Shown here one piece after another: positions 35,652 to 43,745 of a DNA stretch of 64,000 nt; the first letter of the stretch is position 1, and every line of letters begins with the position of its first letter. Origin of the DNA: Haloplanus aerogenes. GTDB taxonomy: Archaea; Halobacteriota; Halobacteria; Halobacteriales; Haloferacaceae. The notes below the pieces were generated by a model. It did not search any database, was not told the DNA's origin, and saw only the letters and a program-made list of their open reading frames with translations. A program made the translations under genes and the position numbers. The stretch spans positions 2,728,001-2,792,000 of the forward strand of contig NZ_CP034145.1 in NCBI RefSeq assembly GCF_003856835.1, read 5' to 3'.

Positions 35652-35732
35652 GCAAGCCACGCGAAAATCGCGTGGATGCTTGCCGCCCTGAATTGGTCCC
35701 CGCTGACGCTTCGGCCCTCCAAGCGAAGCGTC
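35652..35732. repeat. Two adjacent strong hairpins between convergent genes
   Basis: Hairpin 1 (35652-35683) pairs GCAAGC-CACGCGA with TCGCGTG-GCTTGC around an AAA loop with a 3-nt bulge. Hairpin 2 (35705-35732) pairs GACGCTTCG with CGAAGCGTC around a 10-nt loop. They lie just after the AI-2E gene and before the end of a small minus-strand gene. They could end transcription, be a miniature transposable element, or form the end of a lost IS200/IS605-type element. No transposase is nearby. Confidence 0.6.
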
Positions 35733-35777
35733 ATCAGCTACTGGGTGATCCCCCGACATAAAGATACCGCCTTACCG

Positions 35778-35924
35778 CTACATATGTTCCTCTTCCAATA
35801 CCCAACCGAGTGCGCGCTTGTAGTACGAAAACATCTGCCTGACACCTTCGTGGCGCATCTCGTCGTCGTCGAGTTGCTCCCGGAGGAACTCGTACTGCTC
35901 ACGAACCTCGTCTTCGTCGCGCAT
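35778..35924 (-). CDS. 48-residue acidic protein
   Basis: From ATG 35924 the frame reads MRDEDEVREQYEFLREQL and continues through MRHEGVRQMFSYYKRAL to LEEEHM. It is mostly helical, acidic, and ends in an aromatic, amphipathic segment. Codon third positions follow the haloarchaeal bias and the composition is protein-like, unlike the longer frame that contains it. I believe similar small proteins occur in other haloarchaea. The function is unknown. Confidence 0.62.
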   Translation of the reverse strand: MRDEDEVREQYEFLREQLDDDEMRHEGVRQMFSYYKRALGWVLEEEHM

Positions 35925-35992
35925 ACCTGCGTGTAGGTCGTCGGACTCCTTCGGAGCATCGGCCTTTTGTCGCCGCTCGGCCAACGGTCGGT

Positions 35993-36700
35993 ATGAAAGT
36001 ACGCGGCCAGCGGGAGTGTCAGGCCTGTGGACACCAGTGGTCGTACTACGAGACGGGGAGCGTCGCGTGTCCGGCCTGTGAGAGCCTCCGGAGCGTCGGT
36101 GTCGACGACCGGACGCTCCACACGGACGCGCCGGCGACGCTCGATCTGTCCCCCTATCGCGCGGCGTGGGCCGACGACACGCTCGCGGACCACGTCGACG
36201 ACTGCAAGTCGGACCTACGGGAGTATCTCCGCCAGCGGGGGTTCGTCGACGGCGGCGACCTCCGACTGCTCGACGACACCGTCCTCGCGGCCAGCGAACT
36301 TCTGCAGGTGATCGACCTGTTCGGTCGGGAACGCGACCCGACCGACGCCGACGAGAGCTACCTCCTCGCCTTGCTCCGCGGCGCCGACGAGGGCGAGCGT
36401 CCGCCGCCGGAGACGGTGTCGGCGGCGTGGTCACGGGCCCGCGGTCTCGGCTACGCGAACGCCGTCGACGACTACCGCCGGGACGTGATCGACTGGCTGG
36501 AGGAACATCCCGACGAGGAGGCCCGCAAGACGCTCGGTACGATCCGCGAACGGGTCAAGCGGATGCAGGCGCTCCAGGGCGACGTATCGCCGGCTGAGGT
36601 GGAGTCGCTGGTGCACGCGACCCGCGAAGTGGGGGAGTATCTGATGGATGGGGAGGAATCGTCGCTGGCGAGCGCGCGAGAGCGGTTGCGTGATCGCTGA
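35993..36700 (+). CDS. Zinc-ribbon protein with helical C-terminal domain (DUF7117-like)
   Basis: 235 residues. An N-terminal TFIIB-like zinc ribbon has CQACGHQW and CPACESL at about 9-33. The rest is helical and acidic (RAAWADDTLADHVDDCKSDLREYL; VDDYRRDVIDWLEEHPDEEARKTL). It may bind nucleic acid or a protein partner; the role is unknown. The last 12 codons fall inside the first unit of a 61-bp tandem repeat, so LASARERLRDR-stop is encoded by repeat DNA. Confidence 0.75.
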   Translation: MKVRGQRECQACGHQWSYYETGSVACPACESLRSVGVDDRTLHTDAPATLDLSPYRAAWADDTLADHVDDCKSDLREYLRQRGFVDGGDLRLLDDTVLAASELLQVIDLFGRERDPTDADESYLLALLRGADEGERPPPETVSAAWSRARGLGYANAVDDYRRDVIDWLEEHPDEEARKTLGTIRERVKRMQALQGDVSPAEVESLVHATREVGEYLMDGEESSLASARERLRDR

Positions 36701-36872
36701 CCGGTCGCCAGCGACGATGTGGACGCTGGCGAGCGCGCGAGAACGATTACGTGATCGCTGACCGGTCGCCAGCGACGATGTGGACGCTGGCGAGCGCGCG
36801 AGAGCGGTTGCGTGATCGCTGACCGGTCGCCAGCGACGATGTGGACGCTGGCGAGCGCGCGAGAGCGGTTGC
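36663..36872. repeat. 61-bp tandem repeat (3.4 copies), each unit carrying a 9-bp inverted repeat
   Basis: Units begin at 36663, 36724, 36785 and, partial, 36846. Units 1 and 3 look identical; unit 2 differs at a few bases (GAACGATTAC in place of GAGCGGTTGC). Each unit starts CGCTGGCGA and carries TCGCCAGCG about 35 nt later, so every full copy can form a perfect 9-bp stem. The first unit includes the 3' end of the zinc-ribbon gene. The array ends five bp from the convergent folD stop. It is too regular for a CRISPR and has no unique spacers. Confidence 0.9.
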
Positions 36873-36877
36873 GGTAA

Positions 36878-37765
36878 CTATTCGAGGTCGACCGGCACGT
36901 CTTCCTGCCGACTCGCCGCTTTCACCGTGTTGTAGAGGAGCATCGCACGCGTCATCGGCCCGACGCCGCCGGGGACGGGCGTGATGGCGCTCGCTTTCGG
37001 CTTCGCGCTCTCGAAGTCCACGTCGCCGACGAGCGTCGACTCGCCGTCGCGTTCGACCCGGTTGACGCCCACGTCGATGACGACGGTGCCGTCGGAGATC
37101 ATCGACCCGTCGACGAGTTCGGGGACGCCGACGGCGGCGACCACAACGTCCGCGCGCCGGGTCTTCTCGGCGAGGTCGTCGGTCCGGGAGTGACAGACCG
37201 TCACCGTCGCGTTGCCGTAGTCCGCCTTCTGGATCAGGAGGTTGGCGAGGGGTTTGCCGACGATGTTGGAGCGGCCGACGACGGCCACGTCCGCGCCCTC
37301 GGTCTCCACGTCGGCCGCGTCGAGGAGTTTGAGGACGCCGTGGGGCGTACACGGCTTGAAGATGGGGTCGCCGGCGACGAGACGGCCGACGTTCTCGGGG
37401 TGGAAGCCGTCCACGTCCTTCGTAGGGTCGATGGCGCGGATCACGTCGCGGTCCTCGATGTGGTCCGGCACGGGCATCTGGACGAGGATGCCGTTCACGT
37501 TCGGGTCGTCGTTCAGATCCGCGACGGTGTCGAACAGTTCCTCGGCGGGTGCGTCGGGGTCGATCTCTACGTCGAGGGCTTCGATCCCGACCTCCTCGCA
37601 GTCCTGCTGTTTCATGGAGACGTACGTCTGGCTCGCGGGGTCGTCGCTCATGAGGACCGTCGCGAGCGTGGGCGTGACGCCGGCGTCGTCCAACGTGTCG
37701 ATGGCGTCTGCCAGTCCGTCACGAACCTCGGCGGCGACGGCGTTGCCGTCGATGATGTCGGTCAT
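36878..37765 (-). CDS. folD: Methylenetetrahydrofolate dehydrogenase / methenyltetrahydrofolate cyclohydrolase FolD
   Basis: 295 residues from ATG 37765 (MTDIIDGNAVAAEVRDGL). Family motifs are YVSMKQQDCEEVGI with the catalytic Lys, QMPVPDHI, DVDGFHPENVGRL, GRSNIVGKPLANLL (NADP site), CHSRT and GGVGPMTRAML. FolD interconverts methylene-, methenyl- and formyl-tetrahydrofolate. It works in the same one-carbon route as glyA (3 kb away) and gcvT/gcvH (25 kb away). Ten residues upstream in frame are unlikely to be coding. Confidence 0.95.
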   Translation of the reverse strand: MTDIIDGNAVAAEVRDGLADAIDTLDDAGVTPTLATVLMSDDPASQTYVSMKQQDCEEVGIEALDVEIDPDAPAEELFDTVADLNDDPNVNGILVQMPVPDHIEDRDVIRAIDPTKDVDGFHPENVGRLVAGDPIFKPCTPHGVLKLLDAADVETEGADVAVVGRSNIVGKPLANLLIQKADYGNATVTVCHSRTDDLAEKTRRADVVVAAVGVPELVDGSMISDGTVVIDVGVNRVERDGESTLVGDVDFESAKPKASAITPVPGGVGPMTRAMLLYNTVKAASRQEDVPVDLE

Positions 37766-37870
37766 GCCCGAACGGGGTTGCCGTGTACTCTTCAAGCCTC
37801 CGTTTGGCGCAGTATCGACCCGCGAGAACTACCACCGGCGTTTTTCACCGAACGTGTCGAACGGGCGGGT

Positions 37871-38314
37871 ATGTACGACGACATCCTGCTTGCCACCGAC
37901 GGGACGATTGCCTCCGAGAACGCGACGGCCCACGCCGTCGGTCTGGCGTCGCTCCACGACGCCATGCTCCACGCCATCTTCGTCGTCGACAGCGACGTGT
38001 ACTCCGCGTACAGCGGCGACGAGTACGTCGACGAGCGCGAGGGACCGGAACACGGTCTCGAAGAGGTGGGCGAGGACGCCCTCGCCGAAGTGCGAACACG
38101 GGCAGCGAACCACGACGTCGAAGTGATCGAGGAACTCAGACACGGCCACCCCCACGAGGAGATCGTCGAGTACGCCGACGAGAACGACATCGACCTGATC
38201 GTCCTCGGCACCCGGCGCCACCCCGAGGAGTACCGGAGTCTGCTCGGGAGCGTCACCGACCGCGTGGTTCGGCTGGCGGATCAGGCGGTGACGGTCGTGA
38301 AGACCGAAGTCTAG
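37871..38314 (+). CDS. Universal stress protein (UspA) domain
   Basis: 147 residues from ATG 37871, a single Usp domain: MYDDILLATDGT at the N-terminus, a central acidic helix, and DLIVLGTRRHPEEYRSLLGSVTDRVVRLADQAVTVVK at the C-terminus (quoted only to place it). The ATP-binding pattern G-2X-G-9X-G-S is partly lost because Arg replaces the second Gly, although LLGSVT is kept. ATP binding is therefore uncertain. It is divergent from folD. Confidence 0.88.
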   Translation: MYDDILLATDGTIASENATAHAVGLASLHDAMLHAIFVVDSDVYSAYSGDEYVDEREGPEHGLEEVGEDALAEVRTRAANHDVEVIEELRHGHPHEEIVEYADENDIDLIVLGTRRHPEEYRSLLGSVTDRVVRLADQAVTVVKTEV

Positions 38315-38500
38315 TAGCGACACGGAGCAGACGCCGCCGAGTCCTCGAAGGGCTTCGAATCACGGCCCAAGCCGCACGGAATCGCGCGTCTCCATCGTTC
38401 GCGTACCGTCGACCCGACACGGTAGGCGGCACATTACTTAGAAATTATTCGTTCGATACTATCGAGAGTCGGCGGTGATCGACTCGCGGAGAAATCAAAG

Positions 38501-39712
38501 ATGACCGACTCGAAACTCTCCCGACGAACGATGTTGAAAGCCGGCCTCGCCGTGGGAGCGGCGTCGGCACTACCGTTCGAAGCGGAACTCGCAACAGCAC
38601 AGCCATCACCCACACTCGAGAGGTACGTGACGACGATGCCGGTGCCGACGGTTCGAGCGCCGGATGGCAAGCGACAGGGGGCCGACTACCACGAGATTCC
38701 GATGCAACAGGGGAGCCACGAGTTCCACCCGACGCTCGGGGCGACACAGATCTGGGGCTACGACGGGCAGTTCCCCGGCAAAACCATCGAGGCGCGACGC
38801 AACGAGCGCCTGAATGTCAAGTGGATCAACGACCTGCCGCCCACGCACCTACTCCCCGTCGACGACACCATTCACGGCGCGGCGGGCAACCCCGGGGTTC
38901 GGACGGTCACGCACGTCCACGGCCTCCACGCCGAGTCGGCGAGCGACGGCCTCCCCGAGGCGTGGTTCACGAAGGACTACGCGGAGACAGGCGATCACTT
39001 CGTCAAAGAGGTGTACGAGTACGAAAACGGTCAACCCGGCGCGACGCTCTGGTACCACGACCACGCACTCGGCATCACGCGCCTGAACGTCTACGCCGGT
39101 CTCGCCGGGTTCTACATCCTCCGAGACGACTACGAGCGACGGCTGAACCTCCCGAGCGGCGACTACGAGGTGCCCATCCTCCTGCAGGACCGGACGTTCA
39201 CCGAGGAGGGAGAACTGTTCTACCCCGACGAGGAGATCGCGGGCGTCGAACCGAGCATCGTCCCCGAGTTCTTCGGTGACACGGCCGTCGTCAACGGCAA
39301 GGTCTGGCCACGGTTCGAGGTCGAACCCCGGAAGTACCGGTTCCGCGTCCTCAACGGCTGTAACTCCCGATTCATCAATCCCAGACTGTTCGAGGTGGAC
39401 GGGGACAACGTGGAAGTCGACGGCGGCGCCGTCCCGCCGGTCTACCAGATCGGCACCGACCTCGGCGACGAACAGGATCCGACCGACGACACGCTCGATC
39501 CGATAGAGAGCTACTACACCGGCGACCCGACGCCGCCGGAACCGAACGAACACGGGAACAAGGACACGGTGCAGGTCCACCCGGGCACGATCACGCGGAT
39601 CAAGACCCGCTTCGGCAGTCACACCGGCCGGTACGTCTGGCACTGCCACATCCTCGAACACGAGGACCACGAGATGATGCGACCGTTCGAAGTCGTCACC
39701 GGACCGAAGTAG
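38501..39712 (+). CDS. Multicopper oxidase (CotA/laccase-like), apparently internally shortened
   Basis: 403 residues. The N-terminus is a Tat-type leader (SRRTMLKAGLAVGAASA). Copper motifs present are THVHGLH near 136-142, WYHDHALG near 184-191 and WHCHILEHEDHEMM near 380-393. The fourth expected pair, the HPxHLH motif of the third cupredoxin domain, is absent. The text passes from YQIGTD near 315 through an acidic stretch to NEHGNKDTVQVHPG near 350. CotA-like proteins usually have about 500-550 residues, so some 100-150 residues seem lost in frame. Without that motif, type 1 copper and the trinuclear site would be incomplete. Confidence 0.8.
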   Translation: MTDSKLSRRTMLKAGLAVGAASALPFEAELATAQPSPTLERYVTTMPVPTVRAPDGKRQGADYHEIPMQQGSHEFHPTLGATQIWGYDGQFPGKTIEARRNERLNVKWINDLPPTHLLPVDDTIHGAAGNPGVRTVTHVHGLHAESASDGLPEAWFTKDYAETGDHFVKEVYEYENGQPGATLWYHDHALGITRLNVYAGLAGFYILRDDYERRLNLPSGDYEVPILLQDRTFTEEGELFYPDEEIAGVEPSIVPEFFGDTAVVNGKVWPRFEVEPRKYRFRVLNGCNSRFINPRLFEVDGDNVEVDGGAVPPVYQIGTDLGDEQDPTDDTLDPIESYYTGDPTPPEPNEHGNKDTVQVHPGTITRIKTRFGSHTGRYVWHCHILEHEDHEMMRPFEVVTGPK

Positions 39713-39719
39713 GGGACGC

Positions 39720-40967
39720 CTACTCGTACAGCGGGTGGGCCGCACACAGTTCGTCCACCCGCTCGCTCACCGCGGCGAGCGTCTCCTCGTCCTCGGGCGC
39801 GTCGAGCACCTGCGCGATCAGGTCACCAACCTCGCGGATCGCGTCCTCCTCGAAGCCGCGGGTGGTGAGCGCCGCCGTCCCGGCGCGGATGCCGCTCGGG
39901 TCGAACGGTGACCGCGTCTCGCCAGGGACGGTGTTTCCGTTGAGGACGATGCCCGTCGAATCGAGGGCGTCCTCCGCGTCGCCACCCGAGAGGTCCGGGT
40001 GCGAGTCGCGCAGGTCCACGAGGACGAGGTGGGTGTCGGTGCCACCGGAGACGAGCGAGAGGCCGTGATCGGCGAGCTGGTCGCCCAGCGCGCGGGCGTT
40101 CGCCACCACCTGCTCGGCGTAGTCGGTGAAGGAGGGATCGAGGGCTTCCCCGAACCCCACCGCTTTGCCCGCAATGTTGTGCATCAGCGGCCCGCCCTGC
40201 ACGCCGGGGAAGACGGCGTTGTCGATGGCGTCGGCGTGTTCCTCGCCGCACATGACGATCCCGCCACGACCGGCGCGGATGGTCTTGTGCGTACTGCCGG
40301 TGACGAAATCGGCGATGCCGACGGGTGAGGGGTGGACGCCCGCGGCGACGAGGCCGGTGATGTGGGCGATGTCCGCGACGTGAATGGCGTCGACGGCGTC
40401 GGCGACGGCGTCGATGCGCTCCCAGTCGACCTGTCGGGGGTAGGCGGAGAAGCCGGAGACGATGGCGTCGGGGTCGAACTCGTCGGCGGTGGCGGCCAGT
40501 TGCTCGTAGTCGAGATAGCCCGTCTCGGGGTCGACGCGGTAATGTTCCACGTCGTACAGTTGGCCAGCGAAGTTGGCGGGATGGCCGTGGCTGAGGTGGC
40601 CGCCGTGTTCGAGTTCGAGCGAGAGAATCCGGTCGCCGGGCGAGAGCATCGCGAAGTAGACGGCCATGTTGGCCTGCGATCCGCTGTGAGGCTGGACGTT
40701 GACGTGTTCGGCCCCCCACAGCTCTTTCGCGCGCTCGATGGCGAGTTCCTCGACGACATCGGCGTACTGACAACCGGCGTAGTAGCGCTCGCCGGGGTAG
40801 CCCTCGGCGTACTTGTTGGTGAAGACGCTCCCCTGTGCCTCGATGACCGCCGCACTCGCGTGGTTCTCCGACGCGATCATCGAGAGCGTGGTTCGCTGGC
40901 GATCGGTCTCGTCGACGATAGCGTCCGCCACCGCGGGATCGGTCGCGCGAACGTGACTGTAGTCCAT
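39720..40967 (-). CDS. glyA: Serine hydroxymethyltransferase
   Basis: 415 residues from ATG 40967 (MDYSHVRATDPAVADAI). PLP-enzyme motifs are SMIASENHASAAV near the N-terminus, NKYAEGYPGERYYAGCQYAD, HSGSQANMAVYFAML, and GSTHKTIRAGRGG with the PLP lysine. It makes glycine and methylene-tetrahydrofolate from serine, using the same carrier as FolD. Its upstream region (40968-41191) is shared with tbsP and carries a 14-bp inverted repeat. The open frame extends 15 codons further upstream but without homology. Confidence 0.95.
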   Translation of the reverse strand: MDYSHVRATDPAVADAIVDETDRQRTTLSMIASENHASAAVIEAQGSVFTNKYAEGYPGERYYAGCQYADVVEELAIERAKELWGAEHVNVQPHSGSQANMAVYFAMLSPGDRILSLELEHGGHLSHGHPANFAGQLYDVEHYRVDPETGYLDYEQLAATADEFDPDAIVSGFSAYPRQVDWERIDAVADAVDAIHVADIAHITGLVAAGVHPSPVGIADFVTGSTHKTIRAGRGGIVMCGEEHADAIDNAVFPGVQGGPLMHNIAGKAVGFGEALDPSFTDYAEQVVANARALGDQLADHGLSLVSGGTDTHLVLVDLRDSHPDLSGGDAEDALDSTGIVLNGNTVPGETRSPFDPSGIRAGTAALTTRGFEEDAIREVGDLIAQVLDAPEDEETLAAVSERVDELCAAHPLYE

Positions 40968-41087
40968 GTGTACCCGCGTGCCAAGCGAGCCATAAAGCTG
41001 TCTGTCCGCCAAGTCGACGGGACGGCCGACGGCCAGCGCGACGACCGCGATCGGGCGCCAACGATCGAACGGTCGACAGTTACGGTA

Positions 41088-41161
41088 TTTAACGACCAGT
41101 AGAAAATTAAACTATTCCGGTCTCCGAAAATACTCTGTTGCAGACATTACTGGTCGTTAAA
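41088..41161. promoter_or_regulatory. Perfect 14-bp inverted repeat in the glyA-tbsP divergent promoter region
   Basis: TTTAACGACCAGTA at 41088-41101 and its exact reverse complement TACTGGTCGTTAAA at 41148-41161 are separated by 46 bp. The right arm runs directly into the tbsP TATA-like AATTAAATAC. The left arm, read on the minus strand, is followed by TACCG in the glyA direction. Each gene thus has the same element next to its promoter, as expected for a dual operator. Confidence 0.75.
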
Positions 41162-41170
41162 ATTAAATAC
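41161..41170 (+). promoter_or_regulatory. TATA box of tbsP
   Basis: AATTAAATAC is centred about 26 nt before ATG 41192, supporting that start and a leaderless transcript. Confidence 0.6.
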
Positions 41171-41191
41171 GGAAGTGGCAATATTGAGTCC

Positions 41192-42007
41192 ATGGTCGCC
41201 GGGGAGAATCTACATGGGGAGAGCTTCGAGGAGATATTGGAGACGGTGTTCGACTCGACGGACACGCTGTTGCTGGTCGATCCGACGGGAGAAGCGATCG
41301 AAGCGCTGACGACCGTGACGGCGGCCGCCTCGAATCCACCGTCGGTCCGGGTGCTGGCCGAGGAGACGCTCCTGAAAGACGTGATGGACGACTTCGTCGT
41401 GGCGAGCAACGCCGCCGATCACGTGGTGTCGGGCACGCTCTCGATTCGGAGCGGACACAGCGCCGCCAACGCGCTCCTGATCACGGACGCAGCGGTGTGG
41501 GCGCTGGTCGACGTGCCCGACCACGTCGCCGCGCTCGGCACGGACGACGACGACTTCGTCGAGACGGTTCGCGAGACGTACGAGGCCCAGTGGGAGACGG
41601 CGGCCCCGTTCGACCTTCGGACGCCACCGCTCTCGCGCGTCCGCGAGACGCTCGGTGAGGAGATCGGACAGGACACCCGCGTCGACTTCGACGCCACCCT
41701 CGACGCCCTCCAGTCCGCCCGCGAGGCCACTGGCGAGTTCGACGAGGTGACGCTCACCCTCCTCGTCGCCGCCCGCAACGACGTGTTGCTCTACGACATC
41801 AGCAAGTGGGGCGAGGACGTGGGCATCGCGAGCAAGGCGACGTTCTCGCGCACCAAGACGACGCTGGAGGAGGAAGACCTCATCAAGACGGAGAAGGTGC
41901 CCATCGACGTGGGACGGCCCCGGCTTCGGCTGAAACTCAACGAGGACCGCTTCGACGAGGCGACGCCGAGCGAACTCGCCGCGGTGACGCTCAACCAGTC
42001 GGTCTGA
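41192..42007 (+). CDS. tbsP: Transcriptional regulator TbsP (DUF5821)
   Basis: 271 residues. I choose ATG 41192 (MVAGENLHGESFEEILETVF) because the TATA spacing fits; the frame is open to 41138. An N-terminal sensor-like domain (about 1-150) with DTLLLVDPTGEAIEAL precedes a C-terminal helix-turn-helix region (about 190-255): YDISKWGEDVGIASKATFSRTKTTLEEEDLI with a wing ending VGRPRLRLKL. TbsP is known in haloarchaea as a regulator of sugar-linked central metabolism. Its position beside glyA and the shared inverted repeat suggest self-regulation and control of glyA. Confidence 0.8.
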   Translation: MVAGENLHGESFEEILETVFDSTDTLLLVDPTGEAIEALTTVTAAASNPPSVRVLAEETLLKDVMDDFVVASNAADHVVSGTLSIRSGHSAANALLITDAAVWALVDVPDHVAALGTDDDDFVETVRETYEAQWETAAPFDLRTPPLSRVRETLGEEIGQDTRVDFDATLDALQSAREATGEFDEVTLTLLVAARNDVLLYDISKWGEDVGIASKATFSRTKTTLEEEDLIKTEKVPIDVGRPRLRLKLNEDRFDEATPSELAAVTLNQSV

Positions 42008-42047
42008 TCGCGGATCACTTTTCCTGCCGGAGCGCGTCGGCCGAGCC

Positions 42048-43736
42048 ATGCAGATCGGTATCGCGGGGAGCGGGCCGGCGGCCGAGTCGGTCCGCGCCGC
42101 GCTGGACGACATCGACGCGACGGCGACGGCGACGGCACCAGATGACCTCGGGTCGTACCCCCTCGGCATCGTGATCGCGCCGGCCGGCGCGCCTGCGTTC
42201 GAGGCGGCGGACGCCGCGGCAGACCGCTGGCTCGCCGTCGAAATCGGCGGCCTCGGCGGCCACACCTTCGACCTCGACGCCGCGGTGACGATCTTCGACG
42301 ACGGCGTCGACTACCGCGACCTGCGAGACCGGGTCACCTCGGCAGTCGACGAGGAGAGCGAGGGCGACCCGACCGGCGGTCGGAGCGCCGTCCGTCTCGC
42401 GGGCGCTATCGCCGGCCACCGCGCTATCTCCCTCCTGAGCGGCGCGGAACTGGCTGGAACGGTGATCGAAGTGCCCGGCGGCGAGCGACGGGTCCTCCCC
42501 GTACCCCGTGCCGAGACACGCGACCGAACGCTCCGACGCACCCATCGCGAGGCCACGCTCGACGACGCCGTCGGGCGCGCGGAGCGAGCGGTCGACGACC
42601 GGGTCGGCCTCCTGACGCAGGTCGGGGAACGCGAGTCGTTCCCGGCGCCGTACTACCTCGCAGCCACCGCCGACACGACCGTCTTCAGCGACGTGCGAGC
42701 CGCCCCCTTCACTGCCGGCGTCGACGACGACTGGGACCGTGCGTTCATGAAGGCACTCGGGGAGGGGCTGGAGCGGTACTGTGCCGGCGTCTACAGGGAG
42801 ACGGCGTCCACCGAGGCCGCGCAGTCGGCCGACACGGTAGCCGGGGGGCGAGCCATCTCGCCAGCGGCGTTCGTCGGCGTGGACGACGCGACCGACGACC
42901 CGATTTCGTGGGTGCCGGGCGAGGAACTGGCGACCGGCGACGCCGTGTCCCTCCCCGCGGAGTTCGTCCACTACCCGCCGCCCGCCGAGCACCACCGGCC
43001 GGCGATCACCACGGGCCTCGGCCTCGGGAACTCGGGCGTCGACGCCCTGCTGTCCGGCCTGTACGAGGTGGTCGAACGCGACGCGACGATGCTCGCGTGG
43101 TACTCGACGTACGAACCGCTGGAACTCGCCGTCGACGACGAGGGATTCGATGCGCTCGTGGACCGCGCCCGCGCCGAACGACTCTCCGTGACGCCCCTCC
43201 TCCTCACCGCGGACGTGGACGTCCCGGTCGTCGCCGTCGCCGTCCACCGCGAGGAGGAGTGGCCCCGCTTCGCCGTCGGCTCCGGGGCGAACCTCGACGC
43301 GGCGGCGGCGGCGCGGTCGGCGCTCGCGGAGGCACTCCAGAACTGGATGGAACTGCGGGCGATGGGGCCGGAGCAGTCGAAGGCGGAAGACGGCGCCATC
43401 GGACACTACGCCGACTTCCCGGACGCGGCAGCGTCGTTCATCGATGCCGACGGTACCGTGCCGGCGGCCGGCGTCGGCCCCGATCCGGTCCCGACGGGCG
43501 AGGCAGAACTCGAGGCCCTGATCGACCGGGTGCGTGACGCCGGGCTCGCTCCCTACGCCGCCCGGATCACGACGCCGGACGTGGCCGCGCTCGGGTTCGA
43601 GGCGGTGCGCGTCCTGCTTCCGACCGCACAGCCGCTGTTCGTCGACGAGCCCTACTTCGGCGAGCGTGCGGAGACGGTCCCACTGGAACTGGGCTACGAG
43701 CCCCGACTGGATCGACCGTTCCACCCCTTCCCGTAG
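42048..43736 (+). CDS. YcaO-domain protein with N-terminal Rossmann-like domain
   Basis: 562 residues. Residues 1-140 resemble the start of a Rossmann/E1-like domain (MQIGIAGSGPAAESVRAAL). A YcaO domain follows from about 190, with ATP-site motifs KALGEGLERYCAG near 245, LLSGLYEVVERDA near 340 and AARSALAEALQNW near 420. It ends with RPFHPFP, a Pro-rich tail as in azoline-forming YcaO enzymes. YcaO proteins phosphorylate backbone amides to form azolines or thioamides, or help RimO-type methylthiolation. No precursor peptide or TfuA partner is visible nearby. The substrate is unknown. Confidence 0.82.
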   Translation: MQIGIAGSGPAAESVRAALDDIDATATATAPDDLGSYPLGIVIAPAGAPAFEAADAAADRWLAVEIGGLGGHTFDLDAAVTIFDDGVDYRDLRDRVTSAVDEESEGDPTGGRSAVRLAGAIAGHRAISLLSGAELAGTVIEVPGGERRVLPVPRAETRDRTLRRTHREATLDDAVGRAERAVDDRVGLLTQVGERESFPAPYYLAATADTTVFSDVRAAPFTAGVDDDWDRAFMKALGEGLERYCAGVYRETASTEAAQSADTVAGGRAISPAAFVGVDDATDDPISWVPGEELATGDAVSLPAEFVHYPPPAEHHRPAITTGLGLGNSGVDALLSGLYEVVERDATMLAWYSTYEPLELAVDDEGFDALVDRARAERLSVTPLLLTADVDVPVVAVAVHREEEWPRFAVGSGANLDAAAAARSALAEALQNWMELRAMGPEQSKAEDGAIGHYADFPDAAASFIDADGTVPAAGVGPDPVPTGEAELEALIDRVRDAGLAPYAARITTPDVAALGFEAVRVLLPTAQPLFVDEPYFGERAETVPLELGYEPRLDRPFHPFP

Positions 43737-43745
43737 CCGTCACCG

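Noticed and set aside
35640..35936. 98-codon plus-strand frame over the double hairpin
   Set aside because: Its sequence is made of hairpin DNA and the reverse of the small acidic gene; no protein-like signal.
36663..36872. Possible CRISPR array
   Set aside because: The whole 61-bp unit is repeated, with no unique spacers of 30-40 bp and no cas gene in the window.
42015..43724. 569-codon minus-strand frame opposite the YcaO gene
   Set aside because: Low-complexity Arg/Val/Gly protein with no homology; YcaO motifs are on the plus strand.
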